From Bacteroidota bacterium (GTDB lineage: Bacteria > Bacteroidota > Ignavibacteria > Kapaibacteriales > UBA2268), in contig SCSM01000011.1 in the NCBI GenBank assembly GCA_004322215.1, forward strand, positions 62,001-126,000: a DNA stretch of 64,000 nucleotides, given 5' to 3'. The position numbers and the translations under genes are program-made. This document shows positions 38,370-46,904 of the stretch, in pieces; within the stretch, counting starts at the first letter, position 1; the number at the start of each line of letters is the position of its first letter. The notes below the pieces were generated by a model. The model was not told the DNA's origin. It ran no database searches and saw only the letters and a program-made list of their open reading frames with translations.

Positions 38370-39890
38370 ATGAAATACCTGACAATTTTATCGTTTATTA
38401 TTTTAATAGGAATAATATCTTTATCATTCAGAGGAGAATCATCAATAATAGACCATCCGATTATAGAGGATGCTTATTATACATTTTCTGTCGCAAAGAA
38501 TCTTGCACATGGGAATGGTGTCACAGTTGATGGTGAAACTTTGACAAATGGATTTCAGCCGCTATATACTTTTATTATTGTCCCTGCTTTCGCAGTTACA
38601 AATAATGACTTCGTCTCGGTTAGAATAATATTCATTTTCCTCGTTTTGATATTTATATTATCCGCTTATTTATTTGCTGTAATAATAAGGGATTCATTTT
38701 CAGGGTCGTTAAAAATCGGCAAACAGGAATTGTTTTGGATTTCTTTCCTGACTTATATGTCATCAACATTATTTTTTAAAAATCAATTAAATGGTCTTGA
38801 GACCGGCTTAATCTTTCTGTTTTTATTAATTTTAATCAGGTATTACCAAAAGATTGAAATTTTTAATTTTAAGAACATTATTATTCTCGGTATAATACAG
38901 GGATTATTGGTACTGACAAGAATTGATGCGGTATTTCTTGTAATTTTATTTTTCACTTATTTATTATTCAAGAAGGAAATTATCTTAAAGAAAAGGTTTA
39001 CTTTTGCAATTATATCCGGCTTAATAGCAATAGTAATTTCATCACCATGGTGGTGGTACAACTATAATTATTTTAACTCTATTATGCCGACCAGTGGGCA
39101 GGCACAGTTTGGATTCGAAATAAATTTTTTAAGGTTTCTCAATACACTTAGTGCAATATCACAAAATTTAGTTCCTGATACTTATACTTTTGATAGGTTC
39201 ATTCCCGGCGGATTTGTTGGGATATTATTCAGATTGGTAATATTTGGTTTTATAATTATAATATTAAAATTAAAATTACCGGGTTCAATTAAGAAATTAA
39301 AAGAAAATGTTAATTTTAATAAAAGGACTCTGGAAATATTATATATTACACTTCTTTATTCCATTTTATTAGCTCTGTATTATTTATTATTCTCTTCAGC
39401 CACACATTTTTATCATAGATACTTATGCCCTTTGACGTTAATCGGACAATTGTTTACAGTAATTTTCATCAGCTATTTATTTGTAAATAAAAAGCTGTAC
39501 TTTTATCCAATAACAATTGTAATTACATTAGCAATATTGATGATTTCAGTTACGATGCATTCGGGAAAACTTATGAATAAAAGCCAATTCTATAAGTATC
39601 AATTACCTCTCGTAACAAAATATGTTCCCTCAAACGAAATCGCATCATCAACGCAAAGCGGTACACTTGGATTTTTCAGAAATAAAGTGCTGAATTTGGA
39701 TGGTAAAGTAAACAATGAAGTATTAAAATATAAAAATAATATCCCCGAATATTTAGCAATGAAAAAAGTAAGTTGGTTCTGTGACTGGAAATCTTTTGCA
39801 GATATATATCTCGGTAAGAATCCAGAGAAAATCGGATGGGTTATAGTTGCACGTTATGGTGATTTTTATTTATATCATAAACAGCCATAA
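38370..39890 (+). CDS. Polytopic membrane protein, probable GT-C fold glycosyltransferase
   Basis: A 506-residue protein with about ten membrane helices. After helix 1, a loop carries IIEDAYYTFSVAKNLAHGNG and GFQPLYTF. An acidic pair near an aromatic DAYYT segment in the first extracytoplasmic loop is the hallmark of GT-C enzymes (PMT, ArnT and relatives), which use polyprenyl-linked donors. A soluble C-terminal tail (~400-506) ends in DFYLYHKQ. The exact family is not recognised. The DPM1-like gene at 10648 could supply its donor (inference). Confidence 0.65.
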   Translation: MKYLTILSFIILIGIISLSFRGESSIIDHPIIEDAYYTFSVAKNLAHGNGVTVDGETLTNGFQPLYTFIIVPAFAVTNNDFVSVRIIFIFLVLIFILSAYLFAVIIRDSFSGSLKIGKQELFWISFLTYMSSTLFFKNQLNGLETGLIFLFLLILIRYYQKIEIFNFKNIIILGIIQGLLVLTRIDAVFLVILFFTYLLFKKEIILKKRFTFAIISGLIAIVISSPWWWYNYNYFNSIMPTSGQAQFGFEINFLRFLNTLSAISQNLVPDTYTFDRFIPGGFVGILFRLVIFGFIIIILKLKLPGSIKKLKENVNFNKRTLEILYITLLYSILLALYYLLFSSATHFYHRYLCPLTLIGQLFTVIFISYLFVNKKLYFYPITIVITLAILMISVTMHSGKLMNKSQFYKYQLPLVTKYVPSNEIASSTQSGTLGFFRNKVLNLDGKVNNEVLKYKNNIPEYLAMKKVSWFCDWKSFADIYLGKNPEKIGWVIVARYGDFYLYHKQP

Positions 39891-39931
39891 TATTACGTCA
39901 AATATCTATAATTTAAATAATTGATTTATTA

Positions 39932-41383
39932 ATGGTTCAAATTTTTTTAATATCAATATTTTTTACAATTTTTTTGTACAATTACCAGGTATTCCCATTA
40001 TTTGGTACTTATGGTGTAACCTCGTTGGATTTAGTAACATTATTATTTTACATGTACTTTGCCAAAAGAGTGATATGGAATGGAGATAGACTTACAATTG
40101 GCTGGCATAATGCTATTTATTACTTTATCGGATTATTAGCGGCTATATTTATTTCAGGATTAACTCCGCTATTTACAGGTTCAGCACCGGAAGTAATTCA
40201 ATTTTTAAAAACATCAGTACATTTTGTATTCCTCGGATTCATCGTTTTCATTGCAATCAGTTATCCGATTAAAACAGAAGTTTGGACTAATGTCATAAGA
40301 ATGTGGATGATATTATCTATTATAATTAATATATTCGGGATGTACCAAATACCTGCGCGAGCATACGATTTACCATTTGCTTGGCTCGATTTCACGAATA
40401 TAAGTATGGGTGTAAGGGGGTCGGTCGATGTTTCACAAATTAAACAATTGAGTTTGCATTATGGAGATTTCTTTAGGGCAACTTCAATATTTCCTGAACC
40501 GTCTGCATTAGCATCATTCAATGTTGTCATTTTTATTTTTCTTTTAATTCCATATATTCAAAAAACAAAACCTTTCTTCAAATCAAAAATCCTGAATACA
40601 GTGATGTTTGTAACTACACTGACAGGATTATTTTTAACATTTTCGATGACCGGTTTCATAGGTGTATTTCTTATAATATTTGGAATTTTCATGCTTGAAA
40701 GTTTCAGGCGGTTAGTCCCATTGATTATAATATTAATATCATCGATTATATTAATTTTCCTGACTGATTCTATAACAGAGAAATTTACAGGTGTAAGTGT
40801 AGCAGGGTTATTCCAAAACAGAATCGAAGGCATCTGGCATTATGGTTCCGTTACTAAAGAAGGAATGGAAGGAGAATCAATATACGGAAGAGTTCATACT
40901 GCAAAAAGGAGCATAAATATCTGGAAGAAACACCCAATTAACGGATGCGGAATCGGATTAACTGCTTATGACAAAAAAGAAGGAATTTATTTCAGTGATT
41001 TTTCCTCGTTAACTGCACTTGCCGAAACAGGTCTAATAGGTTTTATTTCACTGACCGGAATGTTTATTTTCTTGATTATTATTACAGGTAAATATATTAC
41101 AAGGAAACTATTAATTACTGATTTTTCTATTGAGCATAAGCGTCTCCTTGGCTTATTATTCTACCTTATGCTCCACCAGGTATTGATAAATTACATGACA
41201 GGGAATAATTTTGTCAAAGATGCATTATGGGTACCGATGGGCATGATTTTTTCAGTAATCAATGTTACAATTATTAAACAAGGCGGTAAAGTTTTCACTT
41301 TAGAATTAATGAAAATCCCATTGAAAAATACAATCGGAAGAGCTTTAAATAAATATCTATCAATTAAAGAAAAAAAATTATAA
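39932..41383 (+). CDS. O-antigen ligase/polymerase-like (Wzy_C) membrane protein
   Basis: A 483-residue protein with about twelve helices. The large periplasmic loop ends in GRVHTAKRSINIWKKHPINGCGIG, then SLTALAETGLIGFISL, which is the Wzy_C (O-antigen ligase/polymerase) signature with its conserved Arg, His and Gly positions. It joins or polymerises lipid-linked glycan units outside the inner membrane. It is the third gene of the second glycan group; ligase and polymerase are not distinguishable by sequence alone. Confidence 0.82.
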   Translation: MVQIFLISIFFTIFLYNYQVFPLFGTYGVTSLDLVTLLFYMYFAKRVIWNGDRLTIGWHNAIYYFIGLLAAIFISGLTPLFTGSAPEVIQFLKTSVHFVFLGFIVFIAISYPIKTEVWTNVIRMWMILSIIINIFGMYQIPARAYDLPFAWLDFTNISMGVRGSVDVSQIKQLSLHYGDFFRATSIFPEPSALASFNVVIFIFLLIPYIQKTKPFFKSKILNTVMFVTTLTGLFLTFSMTGFIGVFLIIFGIFMLESFRRLVPLIIILISSIILIFLTDSITEKFTGVSVAGLFQNRIEGIWHYGSVTKEGMEGESIYGRVHTAKRSINIWKKHPINGCGIGLTAYDKKEGIYFSDFSSLTALAETGLIGFISLTGMFIFLIIITGKYITRKLLITDFSIEHKRLLGLLFYLMLHQVLINYMTGNNFVKDALWVPMGMIFSVINVTIIKQGGKVFTLELMKIPLKNTIGRALNKYLSIKEKKL

Positions 41384-41411
41384 AAAAAGAGACGCATGGC
41401 AGTGCGTCTCT
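41382..41411 (-). terminator. Intrinsic terminator of serC (minus strand), palindromic repeat-like
   Basis: Read on the minus strand, AGAGACGCA, a 6-base loop, then TGCGTCTCT form a perfect 9-bp stem followed by a run of seven T, 36 bp after the serC stop. The palindrome overlaps the end of the Wzy-like gene. The plus strand lacks a following T-run. Its core resembles a dispersed AGAGACG palindrome seen in diverse bacteria (recollection). Confidence 0.8.
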
Positions 41412-41446
41412 ACATATTGCATTAAACTTTTTTAATTATTTATTTA

Positions 41447-42529
41447 TCACTTGTTATCTTTCATAAATTCATCCATGAACTTCACTAATGCCTCAACAGC
41501 ATCCAAAGGACAGGCATTATATACTGAAGCCCTGATACCGCCAACACTACGATGACCTTTAAGATTTGTCATGTTGTATTTCTTTTTCGCTTCTTCAACG
41601 AATTTTGCTTCTAATTCCGGTGTGTTCAGATTCCATGTTATGTTCATCAAAGAACGGTCTTCTTTATTTGTTACAGTACCTTTATAAAAATCAGAATGAG
41701 CATCCAAATAATCATATAATAAATTTGCTTTTTTAATATTATTCTGCTCAATTGCTTCCAATCCACCTTGTGCCATAATCCACTTGAATGTCCTTCCGAC
41801 AATATACACCGGCAAACACGGTGGTGTATTGAACATAGAATTAGCGTCAGTATGTGTCTTATAAGAAAGCATAGTTGGTACATTCTCTTTTTGTTTTTCA
41901 AGAAATGATTTTTTAATCACTACCATCGTAACACCTGCAGGTCCAATATTCTTTTGTGCACCTGCATAAATCAAGCTGAATTTTGAATAATCCAAAGGTC
42001 GGCTCATAAAGTCGGATGACATATCGGCAAGGAGTGGTATATTTCCTGCATCAGGCATTTTATTCCATCTTGTACCATAGATCGTATTATTTGTAGTGAT
42101 ATGAGCATAATCGGCATCAGGATTAAATTTCACATCCTTCGGAATATAATTAAAATTCTTGTCCTCCGAAGAAGCAACAACATTTGTTTCCCCAACCCAT
42201 TTTGCTTCTTTAATTGCCTTTTTTGCCCACACTCCCGTTGATACATAGTCGGCTTTTTTATTTAAAAAATTCATTGGCACCATTAAAAACTGCAAGCTGG
42301 CTCCTCCTCCAAGAAATAACACATGATATTCATCAGACGATAAACCTAATATTTTCAGACCATCATTTTGTGTTTCGACAAATACAGCATCATACTCCTT
42401 TGAGCGATGGCTCATTTCCATTATTGACATTCCGGTATTATTATAATCAACAACTGCTTTAGCAGTTTCCTCTAAAACCGGAATAGGAAGTATTGCAGGA
42501 CCAGCACTAAAATTATAAGCTCTTTTCAT
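41447..42529 (-). CDS. serC: Phosphoserine aminotransferase
   Basis: A 360-residue PLP enzyme starting MKRAYNFSAGPAILP, with GGGASLQFLMVPMN, STGVWAKKA, DMSSDFMSRPLD and PLP-binding Lys193 in YAGAQKNIGPAG. It converts 3-phosphohydroxypyruvate and glutamate into phosphoserine and 2-oxoglutarate. ATG at 42529 is chosen because AAGGAG lies upstream (10-base spacing); a TTG further up would place this SD inside the coding region. A TAACTTTG box (42598-42591) lies at promoter distance, and an intrinsic terminator follows. Confidence 0.96.
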   Translation of the reverse strand: MKRAYNFSAGPAILPIPVLEETAKAVVDYNNTGMSIMEMSHRSKEYDAVFVETQNDGLKILGLSSDEYHVLFLGGGASLQFLMVPMNFLNKKADYVSTGVWAKKAIKEAKWVGETNVVASSEDKNFNYIPKDVKFNPDADYAHITTNNTIYGTRWNKMPDAGNIPLLADMSSDFMSRPLDYSKFSLIYAGAQKNIGPAGVTMVVIKKSFLEKQKENVPTMLSYKTHTDANSMFNTPPCLPVYIVGRTFKWIMAQGGLEAIEQNNIKKANLLYDYLDAHSDFYKGTVTNKEDRSLMNITWNLNTPELEAKFVEEAKKKYNMTNLKGHRSVGGIRASVYNACPLDAVEALVKFMDEFMKDNK

Positions 42530-42590
42530 AAAAATCAAACTCCTTGTCAAATTTCGTTAACTAATATTGTTTTATACGTATTTATTGAAG

Positions 42591-42598
42591 CAAAGTTA
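42591..42598 (-). promoter_or_regulatory. Possible serC promoter -7 box TAACTTTG
   Basis: TAACTTTG on the minus strand lies about 62 bp before the serC ATG and fits the Bacteroidota TAnnTTTG box. The -33 TTG is not at ideal spacing. The identical box precedes serA and lies in the leader of the VTC gene. Confidence 0.4.
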
Positions 42599-42629
42599 AG
42601 ACAAATTATCAACATTTTGATAAAGAAAC

Positions 42630-42654
42630 AGCCAAATTTTTTCAAAATTTGGCT
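42630..42654 (+). promoter_or_regulatory. 11-bp perfect hairpin just before the TauE/SafE start
   Basis: AGCCAAATTTT, TTC loop, AAAATTTGGCT ends 11 bases before the ATG at 42666, where a ribosome-binding site should be. In RNA it could hide the start region; as DNA it is a palindrome in the divergent gap between serC and the permease. No T-run follows on either strand. Confidence 0.45.
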
Positions 42655-42665
42655 AATTTTACGGA

Positions 42666-43409
42666 ATGGATAGTAACATTATTTTTATTCTTGTTTTAGT
42701 AATAATATTTTGTGCTTCACTTTACCGTGCAACATTCGGTTTTGGTGATGCACTGATAGCAATGCCATTATTAGCATTACTTATTAACATTAAGATTGCA
42801 ACTCCAATAGTTGCATTTATGGGATTTGCAGTATCTGTATTTATTCTTTTAGGTAACAGGCAGAAGCAGAATTTTACAAAAATCTGGCAATTGGTCATTT
42901 TTTCGATAATCGGAATTCCTATAGGATTGTTTTTTCTTAAAAGTATAAATGAGAACATTGTAAAGATTGTTCTTGCATTTATATTAATAATATATTCATT
43001 GTTCAGTCTTACATATCCCCATTTATATTTAAAAACAAATAAATCAGCTTTCGCATTCGGAATCATATCAGGTATTCTCGGTAGTGCCTACAACACTAAC
43101 GGTCCTCCGATTATAATGTACGGCACACTCAGAAAATGGACTCCTGAAGAGTTCAGACTTTTATTGCAGGGAGTATTTTTACCAACTAATATGTTTATAA
43201 TTATAGGGCACGGATTTGCGGGATTGTGGACAGGAGATGTCGTCAAAGTGATGTTATATGCTTTGCCGACAGTAATGACAGCAACAATTATCGGAAACAT
43301 ATTAAATAAAAAAATACCTTCAGAAAAATTCGAGAAGCTTGTTTATTATTTTTTGATTGGGATTGGTATGATACTACTTATACAGTCAATTGTTAAGATT
43401 GTGAATTGA
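42666..43409 (+). CDS. TauE/SafE-family (TSUP) anion permease
   Basis: A 247-residue protein with about eight helices in two repeats. FGFGDALIAMPLLALL in helix 1 and GIISGILGSAYNTNGPPIIMYG at the centre are the twin TSUP signatures. Members move sulfite, sulfoacetate, taurine-derived or other organic anions; the substrate is unassigned. No ribosome site is obvious, and a hairpin occupies the leader. Its 3' end overlaps that of the convergent small membrane protein gene by 17 bp. Confidence 0.88.
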   Translation: MDSNIIFILVLVIIFCASLYRATFGFGDALIAMPLLALLINIKIATPIVAFMGFAVSVFILLGNRQKQNFTKIWQLVIFSIIGIPIGLFFLKSINENIVKIVLAFILIIYSLFSLTYPHLYLKTNKSAFAFGIISGILGSAYNTNGPPIIMYGTLRKWTPEEFRLLLQGVFLPTNMFIIIGHGFAGLWTGDVVKVMLYALPTVMTATIIGNILNKKIPSEKFEKLVYYFLIGIGMILLIQSIVKIVN

Positions 43410-43665
43410 TTTCAGTAATATCTTTTGATTTCCCTTTAAATTTTAGTTTTATGAAAAGATTCCGTATTACTTCCCTGTTTTGACCAATCTGAAAACCAAC
43501 AATCAACATTAAAAATCCAAGAATCATATAATTATTCTTAATTTTTTCTTCAAAACCAATATTTATAAGAATCAACATCATCATTAAATAAATCCAAATC
43601 AATAAGATTTGGCCTAAATCTTTTTTTGCAGGTTTAAACAGCTTTTTAAAAGTTAATTTTTCCAT
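43393..43665 (-). CDS. Small two-helix membrane protein, unknown function
   Basis: A 90-residue protein with two helices (ILLIWIYLMMMLILINIG and YMILGFLMLIVGFQIG), with basic residues before the first and after the second. I do not recognise the family. It overlaps the end of the convergent TauE/SafE gene by 17 bp. Sequence character (membrane pattern, positive-inside rule, acceptable codon use) supports it as real. Confidence 0.6.
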   Translation of the reverse strand: MEKLTFKKLFKPAKKDLGQILLIWIYLMMMLILINIGFEEKIKNNYMILGFLMLIVGFQIGQNREVIRNLFIKLKFKGKSKDITEINSQS

Positions 43666-43814
43666 AATTTCACAATTACTATATGTGGTTTAAAATCATG
43701 CAAATGCAATATAGTAAAATCACTAACAAATTTCAATAGAAATTACATAATCACATATTTAATTATCATATTATAAAATAGTAAATACAGTTTTAGCATC
43801 TTTCCGATTTTCCT

Positions 43815-43822
43815 TAACTTTG
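43815..43822 (+). promoter_or_regulatory. Possible serA promoter -7 box TAACTTTG
   Basis: This TAnnTTTG match lies about 48 bp before the serA ATG. Only T-rich sequence, not TTG, lies at the upstream -33 position. It shares the exact eight bases with the serC box. Confidence 0.4.
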
Positions 43823-43869
43823 AAGCTAAATTAATTTCATTTATTATAAATGATAAATAAGGAGAATCA

Positions 43870-44775
43870 ATGAAAATTTTAATTTCGGATGGTATTGAAT
43901 CTGCCGGTGAGAAAATTCTGAAAGATGCCGGACATGAAGTTGTTAATCAGAAATTCACTCCCGAAGAACTTCTGCAAAAAATTCCGGATTTTGATTGCAT
44001 TATGGTTCGCTCTGCAACAAAAGTAACTAAAGAAGTTTTAGAAGCAGGAAAAAAGTTGAAAGTGATTGCAAGAGGCGGTGTCGGGCTCGATAATATTGAT
44101 GTGGCTTATGCTAAAGAAAAAGGTATCAAAGTACTAAACACACCGGGTGCTTCTTCGATTTCTGTCGCAGAACTGGCTGTGGCACACATGTTTACTGTAT
44201 GCAGATTTTTAAACCTCAGCAATACTGAAATGCGTATGGGTAAATGGCCCAAAAAAGAATATTCAAAAGGATTGGAGTTAACTGGAAAAACACTCGGTTT
44301 GATGGGTATAGGAAATATTGGCAAAGAAGTTGCAAAGAGAGCTATTGGACTGGGTATGACAGTAATAGCATTTGACCCTTACGTTACTACTGTTGACCTC
44401 GATGTCAAGCTTGTATCAAAGGATGAATTATTAGCAAAGTCCGATTTTATTTCAATGCACATGCCATTCATTAAATCGGAAGGTCCGGCTATAGCAGCAA
44501 CTGAAATTGCAAAAATGAAAAAAGGGGTGATACTCATTAATTGTGCAAGAGGTGGAGTTATTTCCGAAAAAGATTTACTTGATGCTCTGAACAACGGAAA
44601 AGTTTCTGCTGCGGGAATTGATGTTTTCGAAACCGAACCCCCATCAGAGGCACAAAAGGAATTGATTAATCATCCGAGAGTTTCTGTAACTCCCCATATC
44701 GGCGCCTCTACTGAAGAAGCACAATTGCGCGTTGGAGTTGAAATTGCAGAAAAAGTAGTTGATGCATTGAAGTAG
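43870..44775 (+). CDS. serA: D-3-phosphoglycerate dehydrogenase, short form
   Basis: A 301-residue D-2-hydroxyacid dehydrogenase: substrate-binding RSATKVTKEVLEAGKKLK, RGGVGLDNIDV, NAD-binding GIGNIG (146-151), catalytic Arg227 in NCARGGVI, Glu256 and His276 in TPHIGAST. The C-terminal ACT regulatory domain of longer SerA proteins is absent, so serine feedback of that kind is not expected. It starts at an ATG with AAGGAG 5 bases upstream. Neighbours serC (divergent side) and the DUF1015 gene support a role in serine synthesis. Confidence 0.92.
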   Translation: MKILISDGIESAGEKILKDAGHEVVNQKFTPEELLQKIPDFDCIMVRSATKVTKEVLEAGKKLKVIARGGVGLDNIDVAYAKEKGIKVLNTPGASSISVAELAVAHMFTVCRFLNLSNTEMRMGKWPKKEYSKGLELTGKTLGLMGIGNIGKEVAKRAIGLGMTVIAFDPYVTTVDLDVKLVSKDELLAKSDFISMHMPFIKSEGPAIAATEIAKMKKGVILINCARGGVISEKDLLDALNNGKVSAAGIDVFETEPPSEAQKELINHPRVSVTPHIGASTEEAQLRVGVEIAEKVVDALK

Positions 44776-44785
44776 TAAATTCATT

Positions 44786-44899
44786 TTGTCATTCTGAATG
44801 AAGTGAAGAATCAAAAAAACCCCTTTGCTCCACCTTTAAAAAAAGGGGGCAATCTTTACAGACACAATTCGAGATTCTTTGTTTCACTCAGAATGACAA
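44786..44899. repeat. 114-bp element with imperfect 27-bp terminal inverted repeats (MITE/REP-like)
   Basis: Left arm 44786-44812 and right arm 44873-44899 start with TTGTCATTCTGA on opposite strands and match over about 22 of 27 positions. The middle carries CCCCTTTG and AAAAGGGGGC, which can pair as an inner stem. No coding frame is present. It lies in the gap between serA and the DUF1015 gene. Elements with GTCATTCTGA ends are known as dispersed repeats in several bacterial groups (recollection). Confidence 0.7.
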
Positions 44900-44942
44900 G
44901 ACAATAAAAAATTTGTATTTGGTTAAATATAAGGACAATTTG

Positions 44943-46184
44943 ATGGCGATATTTAGACCGTTCAAGGCATACAGACCACTTCCTCAATATGCACTGGGAG
45001 TAGCTGCAAAGCCGTATGATGTATTGAATTCAAATGAAGCAAGAGAAGAAGTAAAAGGACATCCTATTTCATTTTTACATGTAGGCAAACCTGAAATTGA
45101 CTTAGACCCGGGAATCAATATATATGACCCCAAAGTTTATGAAAAAGGAAAAGAAAATTTATGGAAACTAATTAAAGATGGAATTCTCAAAGAAGACCCG
45201 GAATCATATTTTTATATTTATGCACAAACTATGGATGGCAGGACTCAGTATGGTTTAGTCGGTTGTGCGTCGGTTGATGACTATTGGAATGATGTAATAA
45301 AAAAGCACGAAAAGACCAGAAAAGACAAAGAAGAAGACAGGTCGAATCACGTTAGGGTTACAAATTCACATTCCGGTCCAATATTTTTAACATACAGAGA
45401 TAATGACGAATTAAATAAAATCGTATCAAAAATTACTATTAATTCACCGGAAATAGATTTGGTGGCACTCGATGGGATAAGGCATCAATGCTGGGTTATA
45501 AAGAATAAAGATATTATCGATAAAATAATAACAACATTATCCGGTGTACCGAATTTTTATGTAGCTGATGGTCATCACCGTTCTGCAGCGGCTGGTATTG
45601 TAGGAAGAGAGAGACAAAAAGCAAATCCGAATCACCTTGGTGATGAAGAATATAATTTCTTCCTTGCTGTTTTGTTTCCTGCGAGTCATCTTTATATAAT
45701 GGATTATAACCGTATTATTAAAGATTTGAATGGTTTGACCAATGAAGAATTTTTTGAGAAGCTGAATAAACATTTCACAATCGCAGAAATGCAATCAAGA
45801 TTTAAACCATCAAAAAAAGGTGAAATCGGGATGTATATTGAGGGGAAATGGTATTGCCTGAAAATCAATGAGGACTTATTGAGAAATCCCGACCCTGTGG
45901 AAGGGCTTGATGTAGCAATTCTACAAAAATATATTAATAATGAAATTCTCGGAATAGAGGACTCACGTACAAGCAAACGAATTGATTTTGTAGGTGGAAT
46001 AAGAGGATTGGAAGAATTAGAAAAACGTGTAAATTCAGGTGAGATGAAGGTAGCATTCGCAATGTATCCCACTTCTGTTGAGGAATTGATGAAAATAGCA
46101 GATGCCGGAAAAATTATGCCTCCCAAGTCAACCTGGTTTGAACCAAAGCTTAGGGATGGCTTGTTCGTGCATTTTTTGGATTAA
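44943..46184 (+). CDS. DUF1015 family protein (ParB/SerK-like), candidate role in serine metabolism
   Basis: A 413-residue cytoplasmic protein starting MAIFRPFKAYRP, with KPYDVLNSNEA near the start (typical of DUF1015), and VADGHHRSAAA with Asp209-Gly-His-His-Arg213. The DGHHR segment resembles the active site of ParB/SerK-type serine kinases. ATG at 44943 follows AAGGA at 7-base spacing; an upstream TTG is rejected. It follows serA on the same strand after a repeat element. I recall reports of kinases acting on serine with ParB-like folds, some PPi-dependent; membership of this exact family needs checking. Function is otherwise unassigned. Confidence 0.85.
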   Translation: MAIFRPFKAYRPLPQYALGVAAKPYDVLNSNEAREEVKGHPISFLHVGKPEIDLDPGINIYDPKVYEKGKENLWKLIKDGILKEDPESYFYIYAQTMDGRTQYGLVGCASVDDYWNDVIKKHEKTRKDKEEDRSNHVRVTNSHSGPIFLTYRDNDELNKIVSKITINSPEIDLVALDGIRHQCWVIKNKDIIDKIITTLSGVPNFYVADGHHRSAAAGIVGRERQKANPNHLGDEEYNFFLAVLFPASHLYIMDYNRIIKDLNGLTNEEFFEKLNKHFTIAEMQSRFKPSKKGEIGMYIEGKWYCLKINEDLLRNPDPVEGLDVAILQKYINNEILGIEDSRTSKRIDFVGGIRGLEELEKRVNSGEMKVAFAMYPTSVEELMKIADAGKIMPPKSTWFEPKLRDGLFVHFLD

Positions 46185-46304
46185 TACAAAAGTCTGAACC
46201 ACAGATTAAGCAGATTGAAGGATTACACAGATTGTAAAATTAAAATCCCCATTTTGCAGATGGAGATTATTTTTACTTTGTTCGATTATTTCAATTTTTT
46301 TAAA

Positions 46305-46553
46305 CTAATGTGGATCATAATCAGGATTAGGTTCTTTTATAACTGCATTTTCATAATCAGGTTCATCTTCTCCATAGGTTTTACTGAAGTTAATCATAGA
46401 AAAACGTAGCCATTCATCTCTTTCTTTATCAAAATCTGATTCAATATTATCGTCAGGTTCAATTTTATAAAAATCAACCTGCATTTTATTCAAAAGCTCA
46501 TATACCAAGAACAATTCATCTTTTGTTTTTGGTTTCACTAATATTGATGTCAT
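46305..46553 (-). CDS. Small antitoxin-like protein without adjacent toxin
   Basis: An 82-residue acidic protein starting MTSILVKPKTKDELFLVYELLNKM, a helical N-terminal pattern seen in small type II antitoxins of this phylum, followed by an acidic tail (EDEPDYENA). A strong SD (AAGGAG) precedes the ATG. No open frame for a toxin lies directly downstream. The 120 bp to the DUF1015 gene hold only short repeats such as CAGATT units. Antitoxin assignment is by resemblance and setting only. Confidence 0.5.
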   Translation of the reverse strand: MTSILVKPKTKDELFLVYELLNKMQVDFYKIEPDDNIESDFDKERDEWLRFSMINFSKTYGEDEPDYENAVIKEPNPDYDPH

Positions 46554-46691
46554 ATTAAAACTCCTTAAAGATTCAGAGTTTCAAACGATTTAATAATGAG
46601 ATAATTTTATTATCAAAATATAATTACTTCTTCTCTCTCTTCTCCAAAAATCAGCACTCTGTTTCATTTTTTTTTGTCTTTGTACAAATGA

Positions 46692-46904
46692 TTATTTCTT
46701 CTCTTTTTTTCTCTTAGAATAAATTGCATTTGCTACATCATCAATTGTTAAACCTTTTTGGAAATTTTCTCTTTCTTTAGTATAATCGCCATAACCGATT
46801 TCAAATTGCTCAAGAAATCTCAATGTACCATAATACCCTAATCTTTCAGTGAGAGCCTTCATGCCTTCCCTTCGGATTTCATTTATACTTGCTGTTTGTA
46901 TCAT
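46692..46904 (-). CDS. Putative antitoxin of the PIN-domain pair
   Basis: A 70-residue protein: SINEIRREGMKALTERLGYYGTLRFLEQF, then GYGDYTKERENF and a basic C-terminal tail. It resembles small antitoxin-like partners of PIN toxins in Bacteroidota. Its start overlaps the PIN gene's stop by 4 bp (ATGA), so the two are translationally coupled, with toxin first and antitoxin second. AAGGAG lies before its ATG. Confidence 0.65.
   Translation of the reverse strand: MIQTASINEIRREGMKALTERLGYYGTLRFLEQFEIGYGDYTKERENFQKGLTIDDVANAIYSKRKKEKK

Noticed and set aside
46215-46409. 64-codon plus-strand open frame after the DUF1015 gene
   Set aside because: It overlaps the antitoxin-like gene, which has a strong SD and plausible protein; this frame is Phe/Ile-rich and lacks a ribosome site.
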